Notes: generated by a model from the letters alone, not told the origin. A stretch of DNA of 33,861 bases from an uncultured Prevotellaceae bacterium (GCA_902789415.1 CADAOD010000027.1:1-33861); one strand, 5' to 3'. Shown: positions 25,362 through 33,319, counted from the first letter of the stretch. Numbers and translations: made by a program.

Positions 25362-27827
25362 TTAGAATACAAGCACGGCTTTTTTCTTGTAGCGATGCTT
25401 GCACGCACCATTCTCAACATATTCACCACACTTCACCACGGCGCCATCTTTTAGCAAACGCTTTACGCGAGTTCGAGCCGAACTAATGCAAAGGTGTAAG
25501 CTATTCGCCACATCGTCGATCGAGAATTCCTCAGGTAATCTATTAAAGTCCTCGATGGTTCGTTGACGGTGGCGACGATTGGTTGACGCATCACGCAGCT
25601 TATCGTCGAAATACTTCTCGGCGAGGGCGCCAAAGTAGTGACGCTGACAGGCGAACTGGATGTTCACAATCAACTCAGCCAACTGGTCATCGATCTCGTC
25701 CGTTTCAAACTCACCGCACCAGTATTCACCCTCTTGGTGCAGCTCACCCCAGTGGCGCATCAGGATAAAGGGGGCCGAGTAGTTAATACCGTGGTAAGCG
25801 CAGCGCTTTAGCAGCATCTCGTCGGCTTTACTCTCATTATCCTTAGCATCAGCCATGCGGCGGGCAGTCCAATCGTACATGGTACGCACGATGCGCTTGA
25901 TACTCAACTCGCCCTTGGTCTTATCCAATTTCTTGGCCCATTCCAGAAGGCGGTTGTCGCTGTCTTCATCTACCTCCTCGTCCAGGTCCATCATTTCAAA
26001 ATGCGTACTGGGCAGGGGGATGCAGGTTAATCGGGTTGCAAGACCGCTTCCGAAGTTCTGCTCGTTCACCTTCTTTTTCAAGGCGATAGGCGTACCGGTA
26101 TAAACATAGTTCCAAGTCACGTTAAAGTCCTGCATGATAGAATCCATATTGCTATAAGCCTGACCATCCTCCTCGTTGTGGAAAGCCTTCAACTCCAGGT
26201 TCTGCTTGTCAATCCAGCTACCCCCCTTTTGCACTGATAGGGTGTTATCCAACTCGGTATCAAACGTCAACATGTGCAACTGCATATCCGTGCCATCCAC
26301 GTTTTCTACAGCATTCACCATGTCTTGGATAAACTGGGCATTCGAAGTTCTTGAGGGGTGTACACGCACCACCACCTTAGGCTTTTTAGGCTTTTCCTTA
26401 TTGGCGCCCTTGGTCTTCATTTCCTCACGGTAGCGGTTGATGGTGTCCTTACCAGCCTTATCGGCAGCCACAATGGGCGCAGCCAGGAACTCGTACAAGC
26501 GAGTTGCGAAACTCTTACCACTGGCAGGGTCGCCGATAATCAATGCCGATGCATTCAGTCGGCGAAGCTTTGAGGGTCGGTGATAGAAGCGGTACGTGCA
26601 GCGAGTCATCAGCGTCATCATCAGGGCTCCTGATACTATCAGTGCCGCAGGATATTGATTACGCTTAAGTCCCTTGCAGGCATCCTGCAGTGCAGGGTAG
26701 TAAGGGAACAGCGCCTCAATCTTCTCACCCCAATCCCACAGCCATCGCTCAATCTCTTCCTCACCTATGGTGGCGGTGTCTGCCGTTTCGCCCTGCGTGA
26801 TCTGTTTCCATGACAGGCCGCACGCTTGGCTAATTGCCTCTTGCATTGCTTTTGAAGGGCATTGGGTGAGGTACTTCTTTTCGCGCTCCGCCATGCGTTC
26901 TGCTGCCGATGCCACCGTCTGTGCCACGTTCTCGTCGCGTTCCGCGATAATCTCCTGCACCCAGGATTGACGTTCAAGAATTCGCTGCACCAGCTTTCGG
27001 TCGCCATCAAACAGCACCAGCAGGTCGCTTGCCAGTTTAAGACTCTCGTTGTGTCGGTTACTGTCGGCTGCGCAGGGCAGCTTTGCGCCAAAGCGCTCAT
27101 CAATAATACGCTGTATATCATACTCTCGCCACTTTATCTCCACTTCATGATTATCCACTTGCCCGCCATCGACAGCCCCTTGCTTATCTGTGTGACGGGC
27201 CACAACATCAGCTTGAGTAGCACCACTATGACCAGCCCTGTACTCAGCATTGTATTTCTCAGCAAATTCTTTGTTTTCATACGTAAAAAGTTCTTTATCA
27301 ATGTACAAAATGTCAGATTCTTTACAAATAAAACTCATCCTTGATGCGTCCTTGCCCGATTCATCGACAACGATATCGTCGCCCAGCTCATGAGCCATAG
27401 CATGAATATTGGAAATCAAGTTGCCCCAAGCCAATCGCGCCTTGAACACAATCTTCAATCCTTTGCCGCTGGGGCTGATATAGACAAGTAAAATCCCAAG
27501 AGCCTTAAAGTCAAGACCTTTATCTATCCATCCTTGATAGAGCGTCAGGGGATTATCGATGTGGTCCAGATCCATCACCACAAGTCCTGTTAAGCGGGTG
27601 GCAGCCTGCTTGCGCCAGGCGCCTGTCTTGCCAGCCTTCGATGTCGTCTCATCAAACGTTGCCTGGAAGATAAACGCAGGCAGTTTACGCTTCAAACTGG
27701 CATCACCCGTTTCTCTGAACTTATCAATGTTCTCGTTCCACTTCCCTGCCCTGACGAGCGCATAAAACTGCGCTTCGTCAACGGGCAAAGTAGGATTACT
27801 GAAATTTTTCTGATAACTAAAACTCAT
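25362..27827 (-). CDS. VirE_N (BT4734-like) primase-like and DUF3987 ATPase protein
   Basis: An 821-residue multidomain protein. Residues about 60-180 form a VirE_N/BT4734-like domain with DLDH at 86-89 and SPSGKGLK at 118-125, consistent with a primase-polymerase fold. Residues about 360-700 form a DUF3987 P-loop domain with Walker A GDPASGKS at 432-439. Residues about 760-800 look like a winged helix (FSIDDVANSLHLCISSARTRVKRLLKDGAVVK). This architecture is common on Bacteroidales genomic islands and suggests replication initiation (priming plus helicase-type activity), which is inferred, not shown. AGGAGG lies 4 bases before the ATG, an unusually strong ribosome-binding site for this phylum. 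The name VirE_N does not imply Agrobacterium VirE function. Confidence 0.85.
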   Translation of the reverse strand: MSFSYQKNFSNPTLPVDEAQFYALVRAGKWNENIDKFRETGDASLKRKLPAFIFQATFDETTSKAGKTGAWRKQAATRLTGLVVMDLDHIDNPLTLYQGWIDKGLDFKALGILLVYISPSGKGLKIVFKARLAWGNLISNIHAMAHELGDDIVVDESGKDASRMSFICKESDILYIDKELFTYENKEFAEKYNAEYRAGHSGATQADVVARHTDKQGAVDGGQVDNHEVEIKWREYDIQRIIDERFGAKLPCAADSNRHNESLKLASDLLVLFDGDRKLVQRILERQSWVQEIIAERDENVAQTVASAAERMAEREKKYLTQCPSKAMQEAISQACGLSWKQITQGETADTATIGEEEIERWLWDWGEKIEALFPYYPALQDACKGLKRNQYPAALIVSGALMMTLMTRCTYRFYHRPSKLRRLNASALIIGDPASGKSFATRLYEFLAAPIVAADKAGKDTINRYREEMKTKGANKEKPKKPKVVVRVHPSRTSNAQFIQDMVNAVENVDGTDMQLHMLTFDTELDNTLSVQKGGSWIDKQNLELKAFHNEEDGQAYSNMDSIMQDFNVTWNYVYTGTPIALKKKVNEQNFGSGLATRLTCIPLPSTHFEMMDLDEEVDEDSDNRLLEWAKKLDKTKGELSIKRIVRTMYDWTARRMADAKDNESKADEMLLKRCAYHGINYSAPFILMRHWGELHQEGEYWCGEFETDEIDDQLAELIVNIQFACQRHYFGALAEKYFDDKLRDASTNRRHRQRTIEDFNRLPEEFSIDDVANSLHLCISSARTRVKRLLKDGAVVKCGEYVENGACKHRYKKKAVLVF

Positions 27828-27831
27828 TCAA

Positions 27832-27837
27832 CCTCCT
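27832..27837 (-). promoter_or_regulatory. Strong Shine-Dalgarno sequence of the VirE-like gene
   Basis: AGGAGG ends 4 bases before the ATG at 27827. Most genes in this window lack such a site. Confidence 0.7.
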
Positions 27838-27846
27838 TTTTTAAAT

Positions 27847-28161
27847 TTACACTCTTTCTACAATCTCACGGTCCATCAGGTGGCTGCAGGCAGTACGCTG
27901 CTCTCGCTCCATGGCGGCAACTACACGGGCAATGCCAATGGATTTCTTCAATGATATGAAGAACTTAAAATTCTCAGTGCTCTCTTTCAGCCATCCGTGC
28001 TCCATCGCTGCTATCAACTTATCCTTAACACGCTCCTTTCGCTTATAGTAGTTAAAGTCGATTCGCTTGGCCTGCTCATTATAGTGCAACGAGCCTTTAA
28101 CGTACTTGCCTTCCATGATGCACTTAAGCACCTCTTCTTCTATTTCTACGTATTTTCGCAT
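27847..28161 (-). CDS. Hypothetical protein, 104 residues
   Basis: Unrecognised. The protein is soluble, basic in the middle (KRIDFNYYKRKERVKDKLIAAM) and has no signal peptide, membrane segment or Cys motif. The position, 19 bases before the strong ribosome-binding site of the primase-like gene and in the same direction, suggests a co-expressed accessory factor. Confidence 0.7.
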   Translation of the reverse strand: MRKYVEIEEEVLKCIMEGKYVKGSLHYNEQAKRIDFNYYKRKERVKDKLIAAMEHGWLKESTENFKFFISLKKSIGIARVVAAMEREQRTACSHLMDREIVERV

Positions 28162-28177
28162 AAATTTTGTTTTAAGT

Positions 28178-28199
28178 GAGTCGTTGGGCCCATTGACTC
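28178..28199. repeat. Palindrome upstream of the 104-residue gene
   Basis: GAGTC, GT, TGGGCCCA, TT, GACTC: a 22-bp palindrome with two central mismatched pairs, just before the ATG at 28161. It may be a protein-binding site or an RNA hairpin. Confidence 0.5.
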
Positions 28200-28215
28200 G
28201 GTTATTGTTACTAAA

Positions 28216-28455
28216 TTATTCTATTACTACCTGTCTTGTTACAAAGTGGCGCACTACACCTTGGGCATTGCCGGCTTTTTGCAAACCGTAGCTCATCTGC
28301 CAGCTGCTACACTTAAACTTGTGCTGCACTTTAAGCCCAAGCAGATTGCATATACGCACACCTTCGTAATCTATCGACTTGTGTTGGCACGAAGCGCAGC
28401 AGCGCTTCACTTTAATGCCAAACGCATTTTTTACTGTTTCTATTTCACCATTCAT
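28216..28455 (-). CDS. Small Cys-rich protein, possible zinc ribbon
   Basis: A 79-residue protein with Cys at 19, 20, 23, 36 and 49 (KRCCASCQHK, RICNLLG, FKCSSW). The C-x2-C, C, C spacing fits a small zinc or metal site. No function is recognised. Its start overlaps the end of the upstream gene by 11 bases, so the two are probably co-translated. Confidence 0.7.
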   Translation of the reverse strand: MNGEIETVKNAFGIKVKRCCASCQHKSIDYEGVRICNLLGLKVQHKFKCSSWQMSYGLQKAGNAQGVVRHFVTRQVVIE

Positions 28456-28768
28456 ATCTTTTTAGTTTCATTTCCAATCGTTTGTTAATCACCTTCTGCT
28501 TGCGCAGTTCTCGCTGTAATGCGGCAGCCTCGCGCTGTATCTGGATTACTGCCGAGCCATCTTTCAGTGCCGCAATCATCTGGTTCATATCCTCTACGGT
28601 CATGTCGTTTGGGCGCCCCAGTCCTACATGCAGAAAGAAGCCGTTTACCAAGTCGGGGATGTTACGATACATATACCCCTCATCATTCACATCCAGCGCA
28701 TAGCCGTTCACTCTGGTTGTCAGTTTCAAGAAAACCTCAGCCGTAAAAATCTTTCTCGCCTTTTTCAT
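28445..28768 (-). CDS. Hypothetical protein with C-terminal coiled coil, 107 residues
   Basis: Unrecognised. The N-terminal half is globular (RKIFTAEVFLKLTTRVNGYALD); residues about 75-107 form a charged helix (QREAAALQRELRKQKVINKR) that should coil, suggesting oligomerisation. It sits between two other small genes with gaps of 8 bases upstream and an 11-base overlap downstream. Confidence 0.7.
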   Translation of the reverse strand: MKKARKIFTAEVFLKLTTRVNGYALDVNDEGYMYRNIPDLVNGFFLHVGLGRPNDMTVEDMNQMIAALKDGSAVIQIQREAAALQRELRKQKVINKRLEMKLKRYEW

Positions 28769-28776
28769 ATCTGTAA

Positions 28777-29109
28777 TTAATTTTCGAGTTCCATAAAAAT
28801 CTGATGTTCCAGTGCGATGTGCGAGTAGCAGTAGTCAAGCACATAATCTACCGAGGGGCAGCCTGTGGTGTGTACCACATGGGCCAGTGCAAAGTCGAGT
28901 AAATCCTCGGCCATCTCAATCTGCATCTGACCGCAAAAGCCCTGCAGCCCGCCAATCAGCATATTCAGCAAATCCTCGCTCACCTCGCCACTTACCAGTC
29001 GCATAATGCGCGCTGCACGCTCATCAATGTCAAAAACGTTCGTCAGGTCCTGAGCAATCACCTTCTCAACCTTTGCGTAGTTCTCTACAAACAAAACTCT
29101 TCTTTTCAT
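28777..29109 (-). CDS. Hypothetical acidic protein, 110 residues
   Basis: Unrecognised. It is helical and acidic (VIAQDLTNVFDIDERAARIM, EVSEDLLNMLIGGL) with no signal or membrane segment. It is the first gene after a promoter at 29161-29168 and is followed closely by three more small genes and the primase-like gene, so it probably heads that operon. Confidence 0.7.
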   Translation of the reverse strand: MKRRVLFVENYAKVEKVIAQDLTNVFDIDERAARIMRLVSGEVSEDLLNMLIGGLQGFCGQMQIEMAEDLLDFALAHVVHTTGCPSVDYVLDYCYSHIALEHQIFMELEN

Positions 29110-29150
29110 ACCTATATTTATTTTTAATTAGTAAAACATTTTGTTTCATT

Positions 29151-29186
29151 ATTACGAGTGCAAAGGTAAAGCAAAAAATAATGCAA
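29151..29186 (-). promoter_or_regulatory. Promoter segment of the small-gene operon, duplicated at the window end
   Basis: The -7 element TACCTTTG is at 29168-29161 on the minus strand. The surrounding 36 bases match 33823-33858 on the plus strand at 33 positions, including GCACTCGTAAT downstream of the -7 element. Confidence 0.65.
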
Positions 29187-29191
29187 GGTCG

Positions 29192-29204
29192 AAAAATTCC
29201 TCGA
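29192..29204. repeat. 13-bp direct repeat, copy 1
   Basis: AAAAATTCCTCGA, repeated exactly at 29286-29298, with the strong hairpin at 29239-29272 between the copies. Confidence 0.75.
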
Positions 29205-29238
29205 CTTGGGAACACAATTTTCAAAACGTGGAATTTTA

Positions 29239-29272
29239 AAAGGAGCCGTTAACCGCAGTTAACAACTCCTTT
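29239..29272 (-). terminator. Strong hairpin after the 448-residue gene
   Basis: On the minus strand AAAGGAG pairs with CTCCTTT, two G-U pairs follow, and GTTAAC pairs with GTTAAC around a 4-base loop: 15 paired positions followed by TTAAAA. The G-U pairs form only in the minus transcript, so the terminator probably serves the gene ending at 29301. Confidence 0.75.
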
Positions 29273-29285
29273 ACTTTTTGACCTT

Positions 29286-29298
29286 AAAAATTCCTCGA
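29286..29298. repeat. 13-bp direct repeat, copy 2
   Basis: AAAAATTCCTCGA, same orientation as 29192-29204, 2 bases beyond the stop of the 448-residue gene. Confidence 0.75.
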
Positions 29299-29300
29299 TT

Positions 29301-30647
29301 TTAATCCCATTTCTGCCTAAGCAAGGAACTTAGTAATTGTAGTTTTGTTATCTCGTCGTCATCCAGATAGTCAAACACGTCTGTGCCGTCTATCACTTCA
29401 TGAACTTCGTTCAGATAAGGAGCCTTCGTCATCATATTCCCTACCCCTATTACCTTATTAATAATAGAGAAGCTGCGCCAGTATAAATCCTTATACTTAA
29501 CAAACTCATCCTTGGTAAAATCCCTCAGGTTATCCTCATCGATGGTACAGAATGGTTTGCCACTACACTTGCGCAAGGGCTTAATGATGGCATCCTTGTT
29601 TACCTTATCATCCTTTTCGCCAAGCAGTTCGTTATTAATAAACTCTACCACCAAGCGGGTGTTGTTGCAATCCTTCTGCATCAGTTTAAAGTCCATCATG
29701 GCAGCACAAACAAACGATGATTTAATCTTCTTATCAAAGCCTACGTAGTTATAGAAAGCCTTACCCAGCAACTTAGCCAATTCGTAAGCAGCCTTACTGG
29801 TAAACAGTTTACCCTCGTAAGCCTCGCATGGAGCTTTCATGGCAATGGCCACAATGCGAGCTTTAAGCAGTTTGATACTTGCACAATGCTGGCACTGCTG
29901 CATCATATCATCAAACGTCTGGTCGTCATGGTGGTGCTCATAATCCGCCTCCATCTCCTTTATCATCGCCTTGATAATCTTGGTTGGTGTAAGCCCTTTG
30001 TTATCCTCGTCCTTTAGCGCAGCATCTATCCGGGCTTCAAGTTCTGCCTTATGCTGGGGCCAAAGGCGCTTGGTGTAATAAGCCTCCATCGCAGCCATGC
30101 GCTCAGCTCGCAAATCAGGGTTGCGCTTTAGGTTCTTAGCATCATCTATCAACTTTTCAAGCTGGGCTATCACCTCTTTTATGCAGCTTAGCAACTCTTG
30201 GTAGTGCGTATTCGCCCTGGTTATCAGCAGCGCTCTGGCATTGGTGTAAGCCTTTTCACGCTCATACGCAGGAAACTGTAAGTCAACATTCTCCTCGTCC
30301 ACAATCTCGTTAGGCACATAGATGGGCATGGCATCCGGGCTGTAGTTATACGATATCTGCAGATCACAATCACCATGCTCCAGATACGACTGCAGGTTCA
30401 GCAGCCGTCCTCGCGTTTCAACCAGGTCAAGGCCTATCACATCCACTACCGAGCACGCTTGCTTGCGCACAGCCTGCGCCATCATCGTGCTTAATCGGCG
30501 CCCTGCCAATAGCAAGGCATACATAGCCGTGGCACGCTCCGATGGCCAAAGCATCGTGTACATGTTGTTTAGGTTCGTGCCCATGTTAATAAAGTAAGTC
30601 ACACCATCATTCAGTCTTTGCTGGAATGCATCTTTTTCTTTTCTCAT
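29301..30647 (-). CDS. Hypothetical protein, 448 residues
   Basis: Unrecognised. It is a soluble, mostly helical protein with no signal peptide. Notable parts are a charged coiled segment (ELLSCIKEVIAQLEKLIDDAK), a possible Cys pair (QQCQHCASI), and a C-terminal stretch with IIKPLRKCSGKPFC and LYWRSFSIINK. That last stretch resembles in spacing the C-terminal stretch of the neighbouring broken gene (MRPMRAI and, beyond the stop, RPPMECFCSEF and YYKILDRASK), hinting at a shared domain; this is a weak eye comparison. It has its own promoter and a downstream hairpin. Confidence 0.75.
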   Translation of the reverse strand: MRKEKDAFQQRLNDGVTYFINMGTNLNNMYTMLWPSERATAMYALLLAGRRLSTMMAQAVRKQACSVVDVIGLDLVETRGRLLNLQSYLEHGDCDLQISYNYSPDAMPIYVPNEIVDEENVDLQFPAYEREKAYTNARALLITRANTHYQELLSCIKEVIAQLEKLIDDAKNLKRNPDLRAERMAAMEAYYTKRLWPQHKAELEARIDAALKDEDNKGLTPTKIIKAMIKEMEADYEHHHDDQTFDDMMQQCQHCASIKLLKARIVAIAMKAPCEAYEGKLFTSKAAYELAKLLGKAFYNYVGFDKKIKSSFVCAAMMDFKLMQKDCNNTRLVVEFINNELLGEKDDKVNKDAIIKPLRKCSGKPFCTIDEDNLRDFTKDEFVKYKDLYWRSFSIINKVIGVGNMMTKAPYLNEVHEVIDGTDVFDYLDDDEITKLQLLSSLLRQKWD

Positions 30648-30732
30648 ATTCTTTTCACGAATAATGAGCTTGGTTTCGGCCTACTCCCTCACTCGGGGGT
30701 TAATAATTATGTTAACTGTGCTAAAGCGGGTG

Positions 30733-30762
30733 CAAATATATGGTGTTTTTCAAACATAACAA
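30733..30762 (-). promoter_or_regulatory. Promoter of the 448-residue gene
   Basis: On the minus strand TTG at 30762-30760, 19 bases, TATATTTG at 30740-30733. It leaves a leader of about 80 bases. Confidence 0.65.
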
Positions 30763-30771
30763 TAAAATAAC

Positions 30772-30826
30772 CGCGGCATTTGGCGGCATGCCGCCAAATA
30801 CCGCGAATGGCCGTGAAATGCCACGG
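30772..30826. repeat. Cluster of GC-rich palindromes
   Basis: A 34-bp palindrome at 30772-30805 (CGCGG, one mismatch, then a perfect 22-bp core around GGCGGCATGCCGCC, then CCGCG) is followed by CCGTG-N6-CACGG at 30811-30826. The arms share the word CCGYGGCATTT on opposite strands. They lie just upstream of the promoter at 30733-30762. Confidence 0.8.
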
Positions 30827-30834
30827 ATAACACA

Positions 30835-31014
30835 TCACACTATGATACCAAAACACTTAGATGCGCGATCCAAAATCTTGTAATAAGCGCGATCTTTTAC
30901 GCATTTTTGGTTATCTATATTCATATACTCGTTATAAGTCGATAATTTGATTAATCCTTCCTTACCAAACTCGCTACAAAAGCATTCCATTGGTGGTCTG
31001 TCCTTAAAGAGGTT
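30835..31014 (-). pseudogene. In-frame continuation beyond the TAG of the next gene (C-terminal fragment)
   Basis: After the TAG at 31017-31015 the same frame stays open for 59 codons to a TGA at 30837-30835: NLFKDRPPMECFCSEFGKEG and onward to DRASKCFGIIV. It can also be read as a separate 51-residue protein from the ATG at 30990. No promoter or ribosome site is evident for that ATG, so a C-terminus cut off by a nonsense mutation is more likely. Confidence 0.55.
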
Positions 31015-31707
31015 CTATCTAGCAATAGCCCTCATTGGTCGCATAAAAGCGGCTATATCCTTTGTATCGCCAATTTCCTTACGCAACCAGTTCATCACTA
31101 AGTTTTCCATGCCAGGCTCTATGTAACTCCTAAAGTCGCCAGTTTTTCGCTTGGCTGATTTCTTCTTCAGTTTTTCAAATCCAAAGTTTATTAGTCCACT
31201 ATTCTCACTCTCTACTTCACATGCATCGTATGTTTCGTAGCAATCCTTTAACCAAAATATCTTTTCGCCAGCAGCAGGCACCCATGGGTCGAGCTTTACA
31301 CACAGCATATCGCCCTTTAGTACCCAGTTAAATGCCCTTGCCACTATTTCGGCCAATACATCCGCATTGCTAAATGCAGGTCGTATTCTATAAAACGCTA
31401 CGTAAGGCTCATACGTATCCGAAGCGATATTAATGAACACCTTTGCGTAGTCGCCTTTAGTACGGAATCGCCCCACCTTCAATTCGGCATAGCCTTTAAA
31501 AGCCGGACGGTCGTAGTGTCGCTCATACTTCTTGCCATTGTCTTTCGGATGCACAAACTCAAACATTACCTTCTGCTGATAATCGTTTAAGATGGCGTTG
31601 CATGGGGCATTCCACTCTTCCGAACAAGTGGCGCCCCCGAATATTAATGGCTTATTTTCAACAAGTCGTAGTTTGTACAATTTGTAATTGCACTTTTTCT
31701 GATTCAT
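31015..31707 (-). CDS. Hypothetical protein, 230 residues, probably truncated by TAG
   Basis: Unrecognised. The soluble protein begins NQKKCNYKLYKLRLVENKPL and has a beta-rich, basic middle (FKGYAELKVGRFRTKGDYAKVFI) and a basic stretch KKKSAKRKTGDF. It ends DIAAFMRPMRAIAR at a TAG, but the frame continues for 59 plausible codons, so the original protein was probably about 290 residues. No consensus promoter is seen; a terminator of the upstream gene lies 67 bases before its start. Confidence 0.65.
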   Translation of the reverse strand: MNQKKCNYKLYKLRLVENKPLIFGGATCSEEWNAPCNAILNDYQQKVMFEFVHPKDNGKKYERHYDRPAFKGYAELKVGRFRTKGDYAKVFINIASDTYEPYVAFYRIRPAFSNADVLAEIVARAFNWVLKGDMLCVKLDPWVPAAGEKIFWLKDCYETYDACEVESENSGLINFGFEKLKKKSAKRKTGDFRSYIEPGMENLVMNWLRKEIGDTKDIAAFMRPMRAIAR

Positions 31708-31773
31708 ACTTTACTTATATTTATTAGTTATTAATAATGTTTATTGGACACAACAATAATGTATTCATAAAAA

Positions 31774-31799
31774 AGGCAGCCACATGATTGCAACTGCCT
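31774..31799 (-). terminator. Terminator of the AlbA_2 gene
   Basis: An 11-bp stem with three G-U pairs and a 4-base loop (AGGCAG at the base pairs with CTGCCT), followed on the minus strand by TTTTTTATG, 22 bases after the stop at 31821. Confidence 0.85.
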
Positions 31800-31820
31800 C
31801 ATTTTACTATAATAGCACTA

Positions 31821-33290
31821 TTACTTTATTAATTTCAATCCTTTCTCAGAAAGATAGTACTTCTGCTTGGGATGCTTGGGCTTGTCAGGGTATGAACGAA
31901 GAACAAAACCACCATCTATTGCAGGAACTATTAATTCTTCACGCACATATCGCCTACTTTTAATTCCCATTCGGGATTGTATTTCAGCTATAGATAAGAC
32001 CTTATCATTAAGGCAATTTATCAATAACTGAACTTGACCACTAACTTGACCACTAACTTGACCACTAGCTTGACCACTAGCTTGACCACTAGCTGTACCA
32101 CTAGGTTGTTCCCCAAACCAATAGGTAATTGTTGAGCATACCAGATCGCTAGTAAATTCTACCCTACCCTTAGTCAGCTTTTCCCAAACCAACATCTTGT
32201 CGATACCATACCCCGCATTTTCGCCTAATTTTGCATAGCGGAAAAACTTAATGATATTTGGATTACGTGGTATAGAATGAATCTGAGTACGTAGTTCCGA
32301 CAATGGGAACATAAATCTACCAGGATTTTGCAGTTCTATACGATCTGCAAATACACGAATAGTAGGATGCATCGGACTAAAATAATCAGCATGGGCACAA
32401 CAATTGGTTAGCCCTTCTCTTAATGCATACAACTGTGTTTCATCTTCAGCCCCTACGCCATCTGGTCGAGCATCGTATGGAGCATCTACAAAGTTACGGA
32501 GACGCTGCAGAATAATCTGATATGACTCCCAGATATTATCTTGTTCCTGCATTCGATAAGTATATCGCACTCGTGCATCAGCTAAGCTTTTGCCTGGTAT
32601 TTCAAGATAGTCTATCCAAAAGTTATTGATATAATGCTGCACAATATCACGCTGTCCAAACATCAAGATACCGCCTATAGTCAACTTACCTTTCTTCGAA
32701 ATGCCCACCTTATCACAGAATTGATCATCTGGAAGATCCTTATAGGGAAACGACGGGTTATCATTACGAATGCGATTTCTATAAGTTTCTAACGAACCCT
32801 TGTTAAGATCAGAAATACTCGTATCATCAACCACCTGTTCGCTCTTGCTACCAAAAGCCTGGTCACGCATCATGGCCATCACTTCTGTTTCGGTAGCACG
32901 ACGATCGCCACTACCTGTACGTATAAAAGTATTGATAGGATTACCAAAATAAATAGGCTTTACAATCGAAGAAGGCACGAAGAACGCTAATACAAGCTTT
33001 CCATCAAAATTATACTTTTCGCCTTTAGCGGATAATCGTACATTGAACTTCTGACCATTACGGAGAGTATTAAGAAAATCAGACTCAGTCTTTTCGCCAT
33101 TGTTCACACCCTGAATATCAAAATGTTTACCATGCTGTTTAATTCCGAATACAACCCAACCACCCGAAGTGTTTGAGAACGCAGATACAGTCGACCACAC
33201 ATCATCAGGCAGTTTGTCTTGGGCGGCTTTACATTCAAAGTCGTCCCACTCTATATCTGTCAGTTTCTGAAGAAGTTCTTCTTTTGTCAT
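31821..33290 (-). CDS. AlbA_2 (Schlafen-type) DNA-binding and HATPase_c_4 regulator
   Basis: A 489-residue putative transcriptional regulator. The AlbA_2 domain spans about 10-135 (FECKAA, SAFSNTSGGWVVFGI, TFIRTGSGDRRAT). A GHKL ATPase-like domain spans about 285-390, with LREGLTNCCAHADY as the N-box, IELQNPGRF, and LGENAGYGIDKM. A C-terminal winged helix follows a Ser-Gly-Gln repeat linker (397-420). Such proteins are frequent on mobile elements and next to defence genes, but their targets are mostly unknown. The frame extends upstream to 33392, but the -7 element at 33312-33319 lies inside that extension, so the ATG at 33290 is preferred. Confidence 0.88.
   Translation of the reverse strand: MTKEELLQKLTDIEWDDFECKAAQDKLPDDVWSTVSAFSNTSGGWVVFGIKQHGKHFDIQGVNNGEKTESDFLNTLRNGQKFNVRLSAKGEKYNFDGKLVLAFFVPSSIVKPIYFGNPINTFIRTGSGDRRATETEVMAMMRDQAFGSKSEQVVDDTSISDLNKGSLETYRNRIRNDNPSFPYKDLPDDQFCDKVGISKKGKLTIGGILMFGQRDIVQHYINNFWIDYLEIPGKSLADARVRYTYRMQEQDNIWESYQIILQRLRNFVDAPYDARPDGVGAEDETQLYALREGLTNCCAHADYFSPMHPTIRVFADRIELQNPGRFMFPLSELRTQIHSIPRNPNIIKFFRYAKLGENAGYGIDKMLVWEKLTKGRVEFTSDLVCSTITYWFGEQPSGTASGQASGQASGQVSGQVSGQVQLLINCLNDKVLSIAEIQSRMGIKSRRYVREELIVPAIDGGFVLRSYPDKPKHPKQKYYLSEKGLKLIK
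32032..32103. repeat. Six-unit 12-bp tandem repeat coding for an SGQ linker
   Basis: Units ACTTGACCACTA (three), GCTTGACCACTA (two) and one degenerate copy, on the plus strand. Because the unit is 12 bp, copy-number changes would keep the frame and only lengthen or shorten the linker between the ATPase and winged-helix domains. Confidence 0.9.
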
Positions 33291-33311
33291 GTCGCTTTTA
33301 ATTATCGCTTG

Positions 33312-33319
33312 CAAAAATA
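33312..33319 (-). promoter_or_regulatory. -7 element of the AlbA_2 gene
   Basis: TATTTTTG on the minus strand, 21 bases before the ATG at 33290. The -33 element is poor. Confidence 0.5.

Noticed and set aside
25362-27827. Type IV secretion effector VirE
   Set aside because: The domain name comes from a family label; the protein has a primase-like and P-loop ATPase layout, not that of Agrobacterium VirE1/VirE2.
31015-31017. Recoding of TAG as the preferred explanation
   Set aside because: No suppressor tRNA and no other internal TAG were seen in the window; a nonsense mutation is simpler.
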